From an uncultured Bacteroidota bacterium (GTDB lineage: Bacteria > Bacteroidota > Bacteroidia > Bacteroidales > SZUA-534), in assembly GCA_946186925.1 (NCBI GenBank), contig CAMHPA010000005.1:1-64000 (forward strand): a DNA stretch of 64,000 nucleotides, written 5' to 3'. The notes beneath the pieces were generated by a model. It worked only from the letters and a program-made list of their open reading frames with translations, ran no database searches and was not told the origin of the DNA. This document shows, piece after piece, positions 61,589 to 64,000 of this stretch. The position numbers were made by a program, and so were the translations under genes. Positions within the stretch are counted from its first letter, which is position 1. Every line of letters starts with the position of its first letter.

Positions 61589-62461
61589 TTAGTTTATAGC
61601 CTCACGGATGGTTGTGTTAAGCATATGGACATCAGTTAGATTTCCGCCCTTCCATACGTTCCAATAAAGGCCATACTCACCATCATCGTCTTCAAGATCA
61701 AGCATATAGCGAATGTCACCCAAGCGGCAATCAAATGATTGCTCGCCAATTTTTTTCAAAATTATGCGGCGGCCGGGGCATACAGCCTCAATAGGGTCGG
61801 CACTTGAGCAAACAACGCCGATTCCCCAGTTGTTCATTGGCGCAATACGCCCCGAATCGGTGTCCATGTAAGTCATCTCGCCATCAGCGAAAAATTTGAA
61901 CGACACCAGCGCGTCATCGCTGTAGCCGTCAAATTCCGATGCCTCGATAAATTTGCCGTGCATCCTCAGCTTACGTTCTCTCCCATATTGTATTGCCTTG
62001 CGGAAGGCACCCCCTAACAAAGTCAGCTCGCACGGATATTTGCTCATTACATAGACTTCAAGTATGTGCGATTTTCCCTCTGGGTCAAGGTCAAGACGCA
62101 AGGTGGTGCGTCCGTTAACGATTGGTGCGGTTTCCGACGATATGATATCGGTATTTGTGTATCTTGCATTAAGAAAGAGGGTTACACTATCGCCAACAAT
62201 GCTGTCAACATCTACAACCAGCTGGTCATAGTCGCTAAAGTCGCCAGAAGGCATAGTACTATCGTCACCAAACCACCAACCGCATCCAGCCCATTTGTCC
62301 AGGTATGTCATGCGGTGTGTTTCTTGGTCATAGTCGCCACGCCAGGTTAAATCAGCTTTGCCGGGCTTCAAAACGAATCTCTTATTGGAAGGTTTTGATG
62401 TGCAGCATGCTAAGAAAATGACCGTTAAAACCAACAATATGCCGTTGTATGTGGTTCTCAT
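61589..62461 (-). CDS. Uncharacterised lipoprotein (twin copy 1)
   Basis: Lipobox FLACCTSKPS; LTWRGDYDQETHRMTYLDKWAGCGWWFGDDS...; tandem paralogue of 60641-61507. Confidence 0.8.
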   Translation of the reverse strand: MRTTYNGILLVLTVIFLACCTSKPSNKRFVLKPGKADLTWRGDYDQETHRMTYLDKWAGCGWWFGDDSTMPSGDFSDYDQLVVDVDSIVGDSVTLFLNARYTNTDIISSETAPIVNGRTTLRLDLDPEGKSHILEVYVMSKYPCELTLLGGAFRKAIQYGRERKLRMHGKFIEASEFDGYSDDALVSFKFFADGEMTYMDTDSGRIAPMNNWGIGVVCSSADPIEAVCPGRRIILKKIGEQSFDCRLGDIRYMLDLEDDDGEYGLYWNVWKGGNLTDVHMLNTTIREAIN

Positions 62462-62555
62462 CCTCTTTTTTATTCAGTGACTTTTATACGTATTGGAAAT
62501 GTCTTTGTTACTCGATATTTCTCATATTTATGAATGAAGAATATAAACATATCAG

Positions 62556-62599
62556 TAAAAAAACTGCCGGCTGACATCAAGATTGTGCTAGCCGGCAGT
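62556..62599 (-). terminator. Terminator after the CE1 gene at 62621
   Basis: Minus-strand ACTGCCGGCT...AGCCGGCAGT followed by TTTTTTT. Confidence 0.8.
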
Positions 62600-62620
62600 A
62601 TCATTTAAGTGCATAAGTTT

Positions 62621-63733
62621 TTATTTGAACAGCCTTTGAGCGAACAGATACAAATCCTCGCGCCAAACGGGCCAGGTGTGACCGCCTTCTTTCGAATCGT
62701 AGAATTCGTATTTAATACCCATAGTATCAAACTTTTGCATCATTACTTTGCAGTTGTTGTAGGCAATGTCGGTTGAACTGCCTTGCGACAGCCACAGCAG
62801 TTTGATGTTCTTGTTGAACTGGTCTTTGTTGGCTTCCAAATACTTGTAGCATTTGGTGCCGGGGTCGTTGTCGCCGCCGCGGTTGTTGGCAAACCAGCCC
62901 GAGCTGAACACGCCCAGATAGTTGAAGAAATCGTTGTGCGGCATACCCACGTGCATTGTGTAGAGTCCGCCCATCGACAGGCCGGCAAGAGCGCGCATTT
63001 GCGGACGTGCGTCGACGCGGTAGTTTTTCTCAACAAACGGTACAATGTTGTCCATAATCTCTTTCTCGATGTCATCGTAGCCGCCCACGTTGGCGTCGAG
63101 GCTGACAAGAATCATCGGCACAGCCTTGCCTTCGGCGGCCAGATTGTCGAGAATGATGTTTCCGCGACCTTGGTTAACCCAGCCGCGGCAGTCCTCGCCA
63201 CCGCCGTGGATAATGTAGAACACGGGATATTTCTTATTGGTGTCTTTATCGTAGCCGGCGGGGGTGTAGACGTACATTGTGCGCCACGATTTGGTCACGC
63301 TTGAGAAGTAGTTCTCGGTGCGGATGCAGCCGTGCGGAACGTCCTGAATCTGATATTGTTTGCCACCGTCGAGGTAGGGCACTTCAACGCAGCTCATCAT
63401 ACGGCCGCAGCCGAAGAAGGTCTCGCTGCCCGGGTCGTTCACCGACACGCCGTCCACAATCAGGCTGTAGTACTGAATGCCGCTCACAATGCGCTCGGTC
63501 TTGCCCGACCATACGCCGTCGGCGTTTTTAGTCATATCGTACTTTTTCCCGCAAATGTCAACCTGCACCTTTTGCGCTTCGGGTGCGCGCAGTTGGAACT
63601 CGATGGTGTTGTCGGGGTAGATGGCGGGATATTTGCTACCCTGAATGTTGGTTGTGGCAGGTGTCTGTGCCACTGCAGATGCGCAAAGTGCCAGAGCCGG
63701 CAGCAGTTGCAGCGTTCTTTTGAATTTGTTCAT
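62621..63733 (-). CDS. CE1-type esterase with N-terminal E-set/CBM48-like module
   Basis: NTIEFQLRAPEAQKVQVDICGKKYDMTKNADGVW; RTMYVYTPAGYDKDTNKKYPVFYIIHGGGED; ALAGLSMGGLYTMH; EGGHTWPVWREDL. Confidence 0.91.
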   Translation of the reverse strand: MNKFKRTLQLLPALALCASAVAQTPATTNIQGSKYPAIYPDNTIEFQLRAPEAQKVQVDICGKKYDMTKNADGVWSGKTERIVSGIQYYSLIVDGVSVNDPGSETFFGCGRMMSCVEVPYLDGGKQYQIQDVPHGCIRTENYFSSVTKSWRTMYVYTPAGYDKDTNKKYPVFYIIHGGGEDCRGWVNQGRGNIILDNLAAEGKAVPMILVSLDANVGGYDDIEKEIMDNIVPFVEKNYRVDARPQMRALAGLSMGGLYTMHVGMPHNDFFNYLGVFSSGWFANNRGGDNDPGTKCYKYLEANKDQFNKNIKLLWLSQGSSTDIAYNNCKVMMQKFDTMGIKYEFYDSKEGGHTWPVWREDLYLFAQRLFK

Positions 63734-63759
63734 TTTTTATTCCGATTAAAGTTTAGTGT

Positions 63760-64000
63760 TTATAGTTTAATGATAGTTTCTTTTCCTTCATATTCAACGC
63801 TTTGCGCGATATCAGTTCCCGCAACTTTCACGTTGAAAGTGCGTTTTGCGGGCATTCCGGCAAATGAGCCTTTGCGCTCGCCAATGGTCAGTGTGCGCGC
63901 TGCATCGTTCCAAACAAATTGTATTTCAGACGATTGACCTTTCAGGTAATCGTTGTTAGAGCCTTCGTCTTCGTAGAGTGTGAATGTGGCGTCAGCCTTC
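63760..64000 (-). CDS. C-terminus of GH31-like protein (DUF5110-like domain), partial
   Basis: Minus-strand translation KADATFTLYEDEGSNNDYLKGQSSEIQFVWNDAARTLTIGERKGSFAGMPAKRTFNVKVAGTDIAQSVEYEGKETIIKL*. Confidence 0.75.
   Translation of the reverse strand, partial: KADATFTLYEDEGSNNDYLKGQSSEIQFVWNDAARTLTIGERKGSFAGMPAKRTFNVKVAGTDIAQSVEYEGKETIIKL

Overview
The window is a 64 kb Bacteroidales-type chromosomal segment; the phylum is inferred from gene content, a TAnnTTTG-like promoter element and a T9SS-type C-terminus. Left part: topoisomerase IV (parC N-terminus, parE), a secreted CE15-like esterase with Ig-like, CBM9-like and T9SS-like sorting modules, a solo TrpB2-type tryptophan synthase beta chain, and housekeeping genes (UbiA family, KdsC-like, DUF2520, recR, TetR/nitroreductase pair, aroK-ispD, LMW-PTP, tRNA-Thr, gpm). 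Middle: a compact exopolysaccharide locus (asnB-like, GT4, Wza-like, Wzc-like BY-kinase, WecA/MraY-like, lytic transglycosylase) and an L-arabinose locus (galM, SSS symporter, araD, araA, FGGY kinase) carrying a GxxExxY gene between araA and the kinase. Then rsmG, a sigma factor, GT2 and uncharacterised envelope proteins. Right part: a minus-strand carbohydrate-degradation cluster (GH95, GH2, three GH97, CE6-CE1, GH43, two CE1, GH31 C-terminus) with RhuM and Fic genes and two paralogous uncharacterised lipoproteins. The strongest non-coding observation is a complete ribosome-mediated trp attenuator upstream of trpB2: a 23-aa leader peptide with three consecutive Trp codons, an 11-bp terminator and a competing 8-nt antiterminator pairing. 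Others are a nested palindromic operator lying on a Bacteroidetes-type promoter before a TetR/nitroreductase pair, a ~78-bp direct repeat flanking RhuM, related motifs around the GxxExxY gene, and several intergenic arrays of short degenerate repeats. No CRISPR array, transposase, rRNA or SusC/SusD pair was seen. All calls come from reading the sequence; no database search was run.
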